From: Sabulicella rubraurantiaca
GTDB lineage: Bacteria; Pseudomonadota; Alphaproteobacteria; Acetobacterales; Acetobacteraceae
DNA: 64,000 nt
Direction: 5' to 3'
Assembly: GCF_017355885.1 (NCBI RefSeq)
Contig: NZ_JAFEUU010000010.1
Location: forward strand, 1 to 64,000
The stretch's first letter is position 1. The number at the start of each line of letters is the position of its first letter. This document shows positions 1-15,861 of the stretch, in pieces. The position numbers and the translations under genes were made by a program. The notes below the pieces were generated by a model. The model worked only from the letters and a program-made list of their open reading frames with translations, was not told the origin of the DNA and ran no database searches.

Positions 1-123
1 ACCACCCGTCTTCGCCAGAACCTTCGTGATCGCCGCCGTCAGGGACGTCTTGCCATGATCCACATGGCCGATCGTCCCAATGTTGCAGTGCGGCTTGGTG
101 CGCTCAAACTTCGCCTTGGCCAT
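1..123 (-). CDS. tuf: Elongation factor Tu, N-terminal fragment
   Basis: The first 41 codons of EF-Tu, the GTPase that delivers aminoacyl-tRNA to the ribosome; the rest lies beyond the window edge. The reading starts [12 protein letters not shown] and contains the G1 loop GHVDHGKT (about residues 19-26), diagnostic of EF-Tu rather than EF-G. The start lies 27 bases after the rpsG stop, so it is the third gene of the rpsL-rpsG-tuf unit. fusA, which normally sits between rpsG and tuf, is absent here. The Cys and Ser next to the P-loop (HCNIG, GKTS) are, as far as I recall, common in alphaproteobacteria. Confidence 0.95.
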   Translation of the reverse strand, partial: MAKAKFERTKPHCNIGTIGHVDHGKTSLTAAITKVLAKTGG

Positions 124-150
124 CGTCGTCAGTCCAATCCGAAAGGGGTG

Positions 151-627
151 TTACCAGCGGTAGTGGCTGAAAGCCTTGTTGGCCTCCGCCATCCGGTGCG
201 TGTCTTCGCGCTTCTTGACGGCCGTGCCGCGGTTGTTCACCGCATCCATCAGCTCGGCCGAAAGCCGCTCTTCCATCGTGCTCTCGCCACGCTTCCGCGC
301 GGCATCGATGATCCAGCGGATCGCCAGCGCCTGGCGCCGCTCCGGCCGGACCTCGACGGGAACCTGGTAGGTCGCGCCGCCGACACGGCGCGAACGCACC
401 TCGACCGCCGGCTTCACGTTGTCCATCGCCTCGTGGAAGAGGCGCAGCGGATCGCTGTTGGGCCCGCCCTTGCGCTTCAGCGTGTCCATGGCGGCATACA
501 CGATGCCTTCGGCCGCGGACTTCTTGCCGTCATACATGAGCACATTCATGAAACGGCTCAGCACGACATCGCCGAACTTCGGATCCGGCAGGACTTCGCG
601 CTTCTCGGCGCGGTGACGACGCGACAT
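151..627 (-). CDS. rpsG: 30S ribosomal protein S7
   Basis: Primary 16S rRNA-binding protein that nucleates assembly of the small-subunit head and contacts E- and P-site tRNA. The 158-residue product starts [20 protein letters not shown] and matches S7 in length (about 156) and throughout, including the central [19 protein letters not shown] block. It lies 11 bases after rpsL and is certainly cotranscribed with it. In E. coli S7 also represses translation of the str operon; nothing in the short intercistronic gap here lets me judge whether that applies. Confidence 0.97.
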   Translation of the reverse strand: MSRRHRAEKREVLPDPKFGDVVLSRFMNVLMYDGKKSAAEGIVYAAMDTLKRKGGPNSDPLRLFHEAMDNVKPAVEVRSRRVGGATYQVPVEVRPERRQALAIRWIIDAARKRGESTMEERLSAELMDAVNNRGTAVKKREDTHRMAEANKAFSHYRW

Positions 628-638
628 CTCTCAGCCCC

Positions 639-1010
639 TCACTTCGGACGCTTGGCGCCGTACAGCGAGCGCCGCTTGCGCCGCTTCGGCAGGCCCTGCG
701 TGTCCAGCACGCCGCGCAGGATGTGGTAGCGAACGCCCGGAAGGTCCTTCACGCGGCCGCCGCGGATCAGCACAACCGAGTGCTCCTGCAGGTTGTGGCC
801 CTCACCCGGGATGTAGCTCACCACCTCGAAGCCATTGGTCAGGCGCACCTTCGCGACCTTGCGGAGCGCCGAGTTCGGCTTCTTCGGCGTGGTCGTGTAG
901 ACGCGCGTGCAGACGCCGCGCTTCTGCGGGCATCCCTGCAGCGCGGGCACCTTGTTCTGGCTCTTCCGGGGCTCGCGGCCCTGGGCGATGAGCTGGTTGA
1001 TCGTCGGCAT
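639..1010 (-). CDS. rpsL: 30S ribosomal protein S12
   Basis: Decoding-centre ribosomal protein of 123 residues starting [12 protein letters not shown]. The frame is open about 90 bases further upstream, but this ATG is the family start and has an AAGGGG ribosome-binding site seven bases before it. The loops that carry streptomycin-resistance mutations elsewhere are wild type (TPKKPNSAL and [11 protein letters not shown] with both key lysines), so no S12-based resistance is expected. The Asp in VKDLPG is the residue methylthiolated by RimO in other bacteria. It is the first gene of rpsL-rpsG-tuf, 269 bases downstream of rpoC. Confidence 0.97.
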   Translation of the reverse strand: MPTINQLIAQGREPRKSQNKVPALQGCPQKRGVCTRVYTTTPKKPNSALRKVAKVRLTNGFEVVSYIPGEGHNLQEHSVVLIRGGRVKDLPGVRYHILRGVLDTQGLPKRRKRRSLYGAKRPK

Positions 1011-1200
1011 GACGCCCCTTCGTGAACTCGTTCTGCAATCCGCCCGCCCCGAACGAAGCGAGGCCCACCCGGACGCAAGAGAGCGTCGCGGGCGGGCCAC
1101 CGCATCGAACCCGAGGTCTCAGCGGCGTGACGGCCGCGGCACCTCAGGCAAGGCGTTTGAACCAACATGCCGCAAGGCCAAGCCCCGCAGCGAGAGGCGC

Positions 1201-1229
1201 CTTCTACTGCCCGCCCCATGAGGAGTCAA
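1201..1229 (-). promoter_or_regulatory. Candidate sigma-70 promoter of rpsL-rpsG-tuf
   Basis: Read on the minus strand: -35 TTGACT (1224-1229), a 17-base spacer and -10 TAGAAG (1201-1206). It lies just after the hairpin that follows rpoC and would give a leader of roughly 185 nt before rpsL. It resembles the rplK and tRNA promoters of this window in having TAGA at the -10 and exactly 17 bases of spacing. Inferred by eye. Confidence 0.45.
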
Positions 1230-1249
1230 GCAATGGAAGGCGGTTCGGC

Positions 1250-1269
1250 GGGGCGCCGTACTGCGCCCC
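1250..1269 (-). terminator. Hairpin after rpoC
   Basis: A perfect 7-bp stem (GGGGCGC/GCGCCCC) with a 6-base loop begins ten bases beyond the rpoC stop codon. There is no U-run after it, so it may be a weak terminator or an mRNA 3'-end stabiliser at the end of the rplK-rpoC unit. Confidence 0.35.
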
Positions 1270-1279
1270 GCGCATGGCC

Positions 1280-9830
<8,551 letters not shown>

Positions 9831-9888
9831 GCGTGTCCCGCTTTCCTCAAACGCCCGGCCAGAAGTCGGCCGGCTGAAATGGATGCTC

Positions 9889-9909
9889 CAGGGGACACCC
9901 CGCCCCCTG
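9889..9909 (-). other. Hairpin in the rplL-rpoB gap
   Basis: A 6-bp stem CAGGGG/CCCCTG with a 9-base loop lies in the 177-base rplL-rpoB spacer. Further complementary GC blocks (GGGGCGG with CCGCCCC, about 9916-9956) lie closer to rplL. In E. coli this gap holds a partial terminator and an RNase III site that set the ratio of ribosomal protein to polymerase expression; the same role here is inferred from position. Confidence 0.35.
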
Positions 9910-10007
9910 AAACGGCGGAAGGGGCGGCAACCGCACGGTTCCCGCCCGCCCCGTAGAAAACCGATCCGGACCCGCCGGGCGCGGAGCCCCCGGCAAGTCC
10001 GTAGAAG

Positions 10008-10391
10008 TTACTGGACCTTGACGGTCGCGCCGTTCTCTTCCAGCACCTTCTTGATCTTGTCCGCCTCGTCCTTCGAGACGTTCTCCTTGACGGTCTTGGG
10101 CGCGCCCTCGACCAGATCCTTGGCTTCCTTCAGGCCCAGGCCCGTGATGCCGCGGATCTCCTTGATGACGTTGATCTTCTTGTCGCCCGCGTTCTCGAGG
10201 ATGACGGTAAACTCCGTCTGGGCCTCGGCGGCAGGGGCAGCAGCGCCACCACCGGCGGCCGGCGCGGCGGCAACCGCCACCGGAGCGGCGGCGGAGACGC
10301 CCCACTTCTCCTCGAGCATCTTGGAGAGCTCGGCAGCCTCCAGGACGGTCAGGGCGGACAGCTCGTCAACGAGCTTAGCGAGATCGGCCAT
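10008..10391 (-). CDS. rplL: 50S ribosomal protein L7/L12
   Basis: Stalk protein (127 residues) that recruits translational GTPases. It shows the N-terminal dimerisation helices ([20 protein letters not shown]), the flexible Ala/Gly/Pro hinge (about residues 38-55) and the conserved C-terminal domain with [20 protein letters not shown]. The start is set by a GAAGGAA ribosome-binding site; an earlier in-frame ATG would add 19 residues unlike the family. It lies 91 bases after rplJ. Confidence 0.97.
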   Translation of the reverse strand: MADLAKLVDELSALTVLEAAELSKMLEEKWGVSAAAPVAVAAAPAAGGGAAAPAAEAQTEFTVILENAGDKKINVIKEIRGITGLGLKEAKDLVEGAPKTVKENVSKDEADKIKKVLEENGATVKVQ

Positions 10392-10482
10392 GTTCGTGTT
10401 CCTTCGATCTAATGGCTTGACTGTGGCTTGACAACCCCAGCCGGACACCCGGCCAGGGGAAATTCACTTCCAACCGAAACCC

Positions 10483-10998
10483 TTACGCGGCTTCCTTGTC
10501 CGCATAGGCCTTCAGCACCCGTGCCAACTGCCCGGCGGGGGCCTGCACAACCCCCGCGATGCGCGTCGCCGGGGTCTGGATCAGACCCACGAGCTGCGCG
10601 CGCAGCGTCTCGAGCGAGGGCAGCTCGGCCAACGCCCTGACCCCGTCGAGGGCCAGGGTCTGGGTGCCGAGCGCACCGCCCAGGATCACGAACTTGTCGT
10701 TCGTCTTGGCGAACTCCACGGCGGTCTTCGCCACGGCCACGGGGTCCACAGACCACGCGAGCGCGGTCGGACCCTTCAGCAGCGGCTGGATGCCCTGGAA
10801 GCGGGTGCCGTCGAGGGCGCGGCTGGCCAGGCGGTTCTTCGCAACCTTGTACGTCGCGCCCGCGGCCTTCATCTTGCGGCGCAGATCGTCCACCGCCGCC
10901 ACCGTCAGACCCTTGTTCTGGGCGACGAGGACGAAGGACGTCTCACCGAAGACGTTGACCAGGGACTCGACGAAGGCGCGCTTTTCCGTGCGGTCCAT
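10483..10998 (-). CDS. rplJ: 50S ribosomal protein L10
   Basis: L10 (171 residues) anchors the L7/L12 dimers to 23S rRNA. It begins [17 protein letters not shown] and carries the RNA-binding core with [12 protein letters not shown], then a C-terminal helix that binds L12 dimers. The ribosome-binding site GGAGAG lies eight bases before the ATG. A 295-base leader separates it from rplA, in keeping with feedback control of rplJL by L10 binding its own leader in other bacteria. Confidence 0.96.
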   Translation of the reverse strand: MDRTEKRAFVESLVNVFGETSFVLVAQNKGLTVAAVDDLRRKMKAAGATYKVAKNRLASRALDGTRFQGIQPLLKGPTALAWSVDPVAVAKTAVEFAKTNDKFVILGGALGTQTLALDGVRALAELPSLETLRAQLVGLIQTPATRIAGVVQAPAGQLARVLKAYADKEAA

Positions 10999-11293
10999 TC
11001 ACACTCTCCGTCGGTGGCCGGATGCCTTGTGGAGGGGCCCCGGCCGGTTCAACCCGAGGCAAGGAGACCACCCCCCTGCCCCGTTCGCCTGTCGTCGCCG
11101 GAAAGCCAAGCCACGCGCGCCCGGAAGGCCGGGCCGCGCGAATATCTCGGTTCCCCGTCTCATGCTGGCTGGGCGGAACCCTCAGGCCCGTCCATTCAAG
11201 CCCACCAGGGGCACCTGCAATCTCCGACAGGAGCGGCGGGACCGAAGTCCCGCCTGCGCGTCCCGGCCCCTGGGGACCGGGACGAATTCACAA
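10999..11293 (-). promoter_or_regulatory. rplJ leader with two strong hairpins
   Basis: A 295-base gap without a gene between rplA and rplJ. Just past rplA are two perfect GC hairpins: 11259-11284 (CGTCCCGG/CCGGGACG arms, with an inner CCCC/GGGG) and 11235-11254 (8-bp stem GGCGGGAC/GTCCCGCC, loop CGAA). They could end or attenuate rplKA transcripts. The rest is the probable L10-L12 autoregulatory leader; I cannot draw its kink-turn with confidence, and I see no convincing separate promoter. Confidence 0.45.
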
Positions 11294-11992
11294 TCAGGCG
11301 TTGCCCAGCGTCGAGGGGTCCACCTTCACGCCGGCGCCCATGGTCGAGGTCACGGCGACCTTCTTCACATAGGTGCCCTTGGCGCCGGTCGGGCGGGCGC
11401 GCTGGATGGCCTCGGCGAAGGCGCGGGCGTTGGCCGCCAGCTTGTCCGCGTCGAAGGAGGCCTTGCCGATGCCGGCATGCACGATGCCCGCCTTCTCGGC
11501 CCGGAACTCCACCTGCCCGGCCTTGGCGGCCTGCACGGCGCCCCTCACGTCCATGGTCACGGTGCCGAGCTTCGGGTTCGGCATCAGGCCGCGGGGGCCC
11601 AGAACCTTACCGAGGCGACCCACCAGCGCCATCATGTCCGGCGTGGCGATGCAGCGGTCGAAGTCGATCTTGCCTTCCTGCACCGCGGCGGCGAGGTCGT
11701 CCGCGCCCACCACGTCGGCGCCGGCAGCCTTCGCCTCTTCGGCCTTCGGGCCACGGGCGAAGACGCCGATGCGGACCGTCTTGCCGGTGCCGTTGGGCAG
11801 GCCGACCACGCCGCGGACCATCTGGTCGGCGTGGCGCGGGTCGATGCCCAGGTTCATCGAGATCTCGACCGTCTCGTCGAACTTCGCCTTGGCGTTCTGC
11901 TTCACGAGGGCGATCGCCTCGTCCAGCCCGTAGAGCTTCTCTGCCTCGACAGTCGAGGTCAGGGCCTTCATGCGCTTGGTCAGCTTCGCCAT
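11294..11992 (-). CDS. rplA: 50S ribosomal protein L1
   Basis: L1 (232 residues) forms the mobile stalk at the ribosomal E site and represses its own operon in many bacteria. It starts [13 protein letters not shown] and holds the L1 signature region ([16 protein letters not shown], about residues 127-142). The start is four bases after the rplK stop, so the two are translationally close. Length and ends are normal for the family. Confidence 0.97.
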   Translation of the reverse strand: MAKLTKRMKALTSTVEAEKLYGLDEAIALVKQNAKAKFDETVEISMNLGIDPRHADQMVRGVVGLPNGTGKTVRIGVFARGPKAEEAKAAGADVVGADDLAAAVQEGKIDFDRCIATPDMMALVGRLGKVLGPRGLMPNPKLGTVTMDVRGAVQAAKAGQVEFRAEKAGIVHAGIGKASFDADKLAANARAFAEAIQRARPTGAKGTYVKKVAVTSTMGAGVKVDPSTLGNA

Positions 11993-11996
11993 GGGA

Positions 11997-12431
11997 TCAG
12001 CCCTCCACCACGGTCATGCCCATGGAACGGGCGGAACCAGCCAGCATGCGAACCGCGGACTCCACGTCGGTGCAGTTCATGTCCTTCATCTTGGTCTGGG
12101 CGATCTCGGCCAGCTGGGACTTGGTGACGCGGCCGACATTGCCGCCCTTGCCCGGCGTGTTGGAGCCCTTCTCGATCTTCGCCGCCTTCAGCAGGAAGTA
12201 GGTGTTGGGCGGAGTCTTGGTGATGAAGGAGAAGGTGCGGTCCGTGTAAGCGGTGATGACCACGGGCGTCGGCGTGCCCGGCTCCATCCCCTGCGTCGCC
12301 GCGTTGAATTCCTTCACGAACTGCATGATGTTCAGGCCGCGCTGACCCAGGGCGGGGCCCACGGGCGGCGACGGGTTGGCCTTGCCGGCCGGAATCTGCA
12401 GCTTGATGTAGCCAGCGATCTTCTTCGCCAT
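11997..12431 (-). CDS. rplK: 50S ribosomal protein L11
   Basis: L11 (144 residues) belongs to the GTPase-associated centre, is needed for RelA activation and is the target site of thiopeptides. The N-terminal domain reads [20 protein letters not shown] with [15 protein letters not shown]; the C-terminal rRNA-binding domain ends [26 protein letters not shown] ribosome-binding site precedes the ATG. It is the first gene of the block; nusG and secE, usually upstream, are replaced by the tRNA-Pro island. Confidence 0.97.
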   Translation of the reverse strand: MAKKIAGYIKLQIPAGKANPSPPVGPALGQRGLNIMQFVKEFNAATQGMEPGTPTPVVITAYTDRTFSFITKTPPNTYFLLKAAKIEKGSNTPGKGGNVGRVTKSQLAEIAQTKMKDMNCTDVESAVRMLAGSARSMGMTVVEG

Positions 12432-12505
12432 GGCCCGATCTCCTCAAGGTGAGGGACCCGCGGTCCAGACGGCCCGTCCGGGCCTCCCGCGTTTCCGAAG
12501 GGCGC

Positions 12506-12534
12506 CGTCTAAGGCAGGCGCGTACGCCTGTCCA
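12506..12534 (-). promoter_or_regulatory. Candidate promoter of the rplK operon
   Basis: On the minus strand: TGGACA (12529-12534), 17 bases, TAGACG (12506-12511), about 75 bases before rplK. The same -35 hexamer, spacing and TAGA core recur before tRNA-Phe in this window, which raises confidence. It lies outside the island, so the ribosomal operon kept its own promoter when the element inserted. Confidence 0.5.
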
Positions 12535-12606
12535 GCGCGCAGCCCCGCGCGCCCTGCATGGCAGTCTCGATAGATGAAACCCAGCTGACGCCTCGCCCCA
12601 GAAGGG

Positions 12607-12658
12607 CGGCTGGTCGGAGTGAGAGGATTCGAACCTCCAGCCCCTGCGTCCGGGACAC
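12607..12658 (-). repeat. Distal attachment site: copy of the tRNA-Pro 3' half
   Basis: Matches 15013-15064 over 52 bases with three differences (12639, 12652, 12654). It covers the CCA end, acceptor 3' strand, T arm, variable loop and part of the anticodon arm, plus four shared bases beyond CCA. The 5' half of a tRNA is absent, so it is not a gene but the duplicated att core left by integration. Confidence 0.85.
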
Positions 12659-12763
12659 TAGTTCAGGGGGTCAGCGAGCGCAAGAGTGGCGGTTTTCCGT
12701 GGGGCGAACTGTGCCTCAGGCGGGTTATACCGCGAACTTCCATGGCCGACCGGGCAAGACGTG

Positions 12764-12780
12764 CAATCGCGCACTGTGCG
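12764..12780 (+). repeat. 17-bp repeat, copy 1 (candidate integrase arm site)
   Basis: caatcgcgcactgtgcg occurs here and, in the same orientation, at 14973-14989. Its core is a near-palindrome GCGCACtGTGCG. One copy lies about 105 bases inside the distal att and the other 27 bases inside the tRNA end, as expected for integrase or excisionase arm-binding sites. Confidence 0.6.
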
Positions 12781-12858
12781 TGAAGAAGGCCGCTTGGTCA
12801 GGCGCTTGCTAACCTTACCATTTTGGGCTTCCATTCGGTCTGTCCGGGGGGAGAAACG

Positions 12859-12996
12859 ATGCTTGACGAACAGACCGACGAGGCCGATCCCACCGTCTAC
12901 AGTCGGGCGGATGTGGACCGTGCGTTCCTGTGGGGCTTCGTGGTCGCCCTCGCCCCCTGCATCGTTGTCCTGATGACCCTGCTCACCAGGGCGTAA
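12859..12996 (+). CDS. Small single-pass membrane protein (hypothetical)
   Basis: A 45-residue frame starting MLDEQTDEADPTVYSRADVD, followed by one hydrophobic helix (FLWGFVVALAPCIVVLMTLL) and a short basic end. A strong ribosome-binding site (GGGGGAG) lies five bases before the ATG, which is the main support for its being real. The acidic N-terminus and single helix suggest a small inner-membrane protein. I recognise no family. It is carried by the tRNA-Pro island. Confidence 0.5.
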   Translation: MLDEQTDEADPTVYSRADVDRAFLWGFVVALAPCIVVLMTLLTRA

Positions 12997-13021
12997 AGCC
13001 CCGCCCCGGCGGGGAACCGGA

Positions 13022-13713
13022 TCAGGCGCGGCGCAGAATGCCGAGGCCGAGCCTGCCCAGCGCCAGGAAGGCGAGCCCGGCCGGCGCGGGAACGGCGATG
13101 GTGGTCTGCCCGGAAAACTGACAGTTCCCGTTCCAGCAGGGGCTGATCTCTGTCCCCGCGAAGCCGGTGAAGGTCTGCCCGCTGAAAGCGAGGCTGATGC
13201 CGAACTCGGGCGCCCTGGCATCGGTGATAAGCAGGAAGTTCCCCGTCAGCCCGGCCCCTCGCCGCCTTGAAGGGAAAACTCCTTGGCGTGGGTGGAGCCG
13301 AAGGCGAACTGCTGCAGCTCGCGCAGATAGGCCAAGTCCACCCCGGGCCCGCCGCTGGCTTCGCTGCTGAGCGCGACCTTCAAATCCAGCAGCCCCTGTG
13401 TCTGGTCGAGGAAGTTCGGGGCGGAAAGGACCACCCCATTCGGGTCAATCCGGCCATCGGTTTTGTTGAACTGGAAGTCGAAGCCATCCCGAGAGGCCTC
13501 GGCCATTATGGTGATCGAGCCCTGGACCGTGACCGTGAAGGGGGCGGACTGGCTGGGCTCGGTCGTGTGCAGGAACGTGGTGGTAAGGCCGATGGTCACA
13601 TGGACGCCGGGTGCCGAGGCCCGGCCTGGCAGCGGCCCCCATGCGGCCTGTGCCGCCCCGGCTGCGAGGGTGAGCGCCGCGGCGAGAAGCGCGCCGATGG
13701 ATCTTCGCTGCAT
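13022..13713 (-). pseudogene. Frameshifted exported protein with PEP-CTERM-like tail
   Basis: The protein starts MQRRSIGALLAAALTLAAGA, a clear signal peptide, preceded by a GGAAGGA ribosome-binding site. The frame stops at 13246, but the -1 frame continues for about 75 codons through a Cys-containing segment (SPCWNGNC) to VPAPAGLAFLALG, a hydrophobic helix and the end LRRA. That is the tripartite tail of PEP-CTERM/VPxPA exosortase substrates. The break is consistent with loss of one G in the run at 13255-13258. A repaired product would have about 230 residues with a beta-rich body. It could be a pseudogene, or intact if the run is a sequencing error; no exosortase is visible in the window. 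Confidence 0.65.
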
Positions 13714-13753
13714 GGAGTCCTTCCATCACACGCGGGGAGGGTAGCATTCCCCT

Positions 13754-13957
13754 TCATGGGAGGGGTAACCGGAATCCGTCCGGCGGTGGCGCGTCCTGTC
13801 TTGCACCGCTTGCCTCCTCCGGCGCCGCACCCGGCACGGCGGCCGCGTTCGCGAAAAGCACCTTCAACAGCGCGATGGCGAGCGTGACCGCATCCTCTGT
13901 GCCTTGTTCCCAATCGGAAATGACCCGCACGGCTTCCATGAGCATCTCGCTAGTCAT
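13754..13957 (-). CDS. Small hypothetical protein
   Basis: A 67-residue frame starting MTSEMLMEAVRVISDWEQG, with an acidic, helical N-terminal half (VTLAIALLKVLFAN) and a Pro/Ala-rich end. The ribosome-binding site is weak and I recognise no family. Within the island it lies between the broken exported protein and the integrase remnant. It may be a real accessory gene or chance coding. Confidence 0.3.
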   Translation of the reverse strand: MTSEMLMEAVRVISDWEQGTEDAVTLAIALLKVLFANAAAVPGAAPEEASGARQDAPPPDGFRLPLP

Positions 13958-14040
13958 CCCTGGCGGGAGCGTGAAGATGCTGACTTGTATCGGCGAGGTC
14001 GTTTGCGGAACCGGCGGGCGAACGCTATAGCAGTAAGGGC

Positions 14041-14962
14041 ACTTACCGAAGTAGTCCGAGCACCTCGCGCAGTTGGTGGTGGTATGCCGTCTGGCGAGAG
14101 GCCGGGGAGACCCAGCGCCGCGCCCTCCGCACCCAGGATCGTGATGCCGCCCAGCGGGCGCTAGACGACTTCAAGCGCGTCCTTGCCCGCCCGACCGACA
14201 CCGTGGCCGGCATCTTCGCCGCCTACTTGGCCGACAAGGGCAAGCCGCGCGCCGAATGGGCCTGGGCGCGGCTGCGCGACACCTTCGGCGCCCTGCGTCC
14301 CGATCGGGTTACCCGCCCCGCCTGCCGCGACTACGCCAAGGCCCGCCGGGCACAGGGCGCCAGCGATGGCACCATCCAGGGGCACAATCCCGCCAGCGGC
14401 GCGACGGTCGAGCTGCCGTCGAAGCCGCCGCCCAAGTCGCGCCACCTCACCCGGTCCGAATACCTCGACCTGTTGAACGCCGCCACGACGCCGCACGTCC
14501 GGCTGTTCATCATCGTGGCCCTGGCCACGGCCGGGCGTATGGGGGCGGTGCTTGGATCTGACCTGGGATCGGGTGGATTTCGAGCGCGGGGTCATCATGC
14601 TCGCCAACGGGGCGCAGACCCGCAAGGGCCGCGCCACCGTGCCGATGACCGACACAGCCCGCCGGGCTCTACTGGAAGCCTACGCCGCCCGCACGACTGA
14701 TCACGTCATCGAATTCGGCGGGAAGGCGATGGGAAGGATCCGCAAGGCCTTCGAACGCGCTGCCGAGGCGGCCGGGCTGGCCTGGGTGACGCCGCACGCC
14801 CTTAGACATAGTGCTGCTGTGTGGATGGCCGAGGCGGGAACGCCCATGGCGCAGATCGCGCAGATGCTCGGGCACACCAACGAGAAGATCACATTCTCGA
14901 CCTACGCCCGGTTCAGCCCCGCCTATCTGCGTGGCGCGGCCAGTGCGCTGGAGGTGGGGTGA
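14041..14962 (+). pseudogene. Tyrosine recombinase (integrase), frameshifted
   Basis: A phage-type integrase remnant in two frames. The first frame (open from 13984, no good start codon) gives WWWYAVWREAGETQRRALRT, typical of an integrase N-terminus, then a reduced core-binding domain and the catalytic-domain start with the first catalytic Arg (ATAGR). At about 14551-14554 one extra T shifts the frame; the second frame continues LTWDRVDFERGVI to the end with HALRHS (His and second Arg), LGH and the nucleophile Tyr in TYARF. The core-binding domain also looks shortened before LPSKPPPKSRHL. All catalytic residues except the Lys, which I cannot assign, are visible, so decay is recent. It would have integrated the element at tRNA-Pro. 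Confidence 0.8.
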
Positions 14963-14972
14963 GCAGTCTTGC

Positions 14973-14989
14973 CAATCGCGCACTGTGCG
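14973..14989 (+). repeat. 17-bp repeat, copy 2 (candidate integrase arm site)
   Basis: Second, identical, same-orientation copy of the repeat at 12764-12780, between the integrase stop and the tRNA-Pro 3' end. Here the core extends to a full palindrome GCGCACtGTGCGC. Confidence 0.6.
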
Positions 14990-15016
14990 CTGCGGGGGCT
15001 AAGTCCTTGAAACGGC

Positions 15017-15093
15017 TGGTCGGAGTGAGAGGATTCGAACCTCCGGCCCCTGCGTCCCGAACACAGTGCTCTACCAGGCTGAGCTACACTCCG
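15017..15093 (-). tRNA. tRNA-Pro (anticodon CGG)
   Basis: A 77-nt tRNA on the minus strand with encoded CCA. The acceptor stem CGGAGTG/CACTCCG pairs perfectly; the D arm (GCTC/GAGC), an anticodon arm with loop TTCGGGA (anticodon CGG, followed by G37 as expected for Pro) and a T arm with loop TTCGAAT are all present. It reads codon CCG. It is the attachment site of the island lying downstream of its 3' end; the intact copy was kept. Confidence 0.95.
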
Positions 15094-15107
15094 GCGCCGT
15101 GCGCGAG

Positions 15108-15136
15108 GCTCTAGCGGCAAGACGCACGACGCGCAA
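15108..15136 (-). promoter_or_regulatory. Candidate promoter of tRNA-Pro
   Basis: Minus strand: TTGCGC (15131-15136), 17 bases, TAGAGC (15108-15113), about 15 bases before the mature tRNA 5' end. The -10 context CGCTAGAG is shared with the tRNA-Phe promoter. Confidence 0.35.
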
Positions 15137-15150
15137 GCGGGGGAGGCGCC

Positions 15151-15861
15151 CTACCCCTTCGCGAGACCCGCCAACATGGCCTCCCGCGCCTCCGCCGGCA
15201 GGAAGAAGAAGGTGAAGACGTAGGGCCCTTCGGCGCCGAACACGGCCGGGTCGGGGCTGGCGCGCTGCATGGTGGCGGCATCGAACGCGGGAAGGGGGCG
15301 CAGCCCGTCCAGGAAGAAGAACCCCGCATAGCCCAGGCTTTCCAACAGTGCCGGGACGGCGCGGGTGGAGCCGGGGGCGTGGCGCTCCTCCACCTCCACC
15401 GACAGGACGGGGCGGCAGCGGCGCAGCGTGTCGGCACCGCCGCGCAGGATCGCTTCCTCCGCCCCCTCCGCATCCAGCTTCACCGCCACGAGGTCCGTCA
15501 GGGCCAGCGAGTCGAGCGTGACGACGGGCACGACATGCTGCTGCACCGTGACGCCGGAAAAGCCGCGGTAATCCTTGCTGGTGCTGGCCCACTGCTCCTG
15601 TGCCACGCCGTCCAGCATCGGCAGGCTGAGCATGGCCTCGCCGGGGCGCTCGCCCAGCGCTTCCGGCCGCAGCTCGATGTTGGATCGGCCGGCACAGGCG
15701 GCGGCGAGGCGCGCGAAGGCGCTCGGCAGCGGCTCGAAGGCCAGGACGCGGGTGCCGGGTAGCTCAGACAAGGGAAGGGCCAGCAGCCCATCATGCGCGC
15801 CGATATCCAGGATGGTGCCGGGGCGGTGGAGGCGGCGATGGAAGGTAATCTCGTCCATCAA
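15151..15861 (-). CDS. FkbM family methyltransferase
   Basis: A 236-residue SAM-dependent methyltransferase of the FkbM family. Motif I is TILDIGAHDGLLAL (about residues 16-29), the acidic residue after strand 2 is in AFEPLP, and the family block VKLDAEGAEEAILRG (about residues 127-141) is clear. FkbM enzymes usually O-methylate sugars or polyketides; the substrate is unknown. The start overlaps the phzF stop by 4 bases (ATGA), so thiE-phzF-fkbM form one operon. Confidence 0.85.
   Translation of the reverse strand: MMDEITFHRRLHRPGTILDIGAHDGLLALPLSELPGTRVLAFEPLPSAFARLAAACAGRSNIELRPEALGERPGEAMLSLPMLDGVAQEQWASTSKDYRGFSGVTVQQHVVPVVTLDSLALTDLVAVKLDAEGAEEAILRGGADTLRRCRPVLSVEVEERHAPGSTRAVPALLESLGYAGFFFLDGLRPLPAFDAATMQRASPDPAVFGAEGPYVFTFFFLPAEAREAMLAGLAKG

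Larger units (their letters stand above)
12607..15016. mobile_element. Decayed integrative element in tRNA-Pro
   Basis: About 2.4 kb bounded by a direct repeat of the tRNA-Pro 3' end: the intact gene at 15017-15093 and a 52-base partial copy at 12607-12658. Inside lie a tyrosine integrase pseudogene next to the tRNA, a 17-bp repeat near each end, a 45-residue membrane peptide, a small hypothetical gene and a broken exported protein. This is the standard layout of a tRNA-targeted genomic island reduced to a remnant. It is almost certainly immobile, since the integrase is frameshifted. Confidence 0.8.

Noticed and set aside
12607-12658. Possible second tRNA-Pro gene
   Set aside because: Only the 3' half is present; there is no 5' acceptor strand, D arm or complete anticodon arm, so it is an att remnant.
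12764-12780. The 17-bp near-palindrome as a transcription terminator
   Set aside because: The stem is only six bases with a one-base centre, has no U-run, and the exact repeat at the other island end argues for a protein-binding site.
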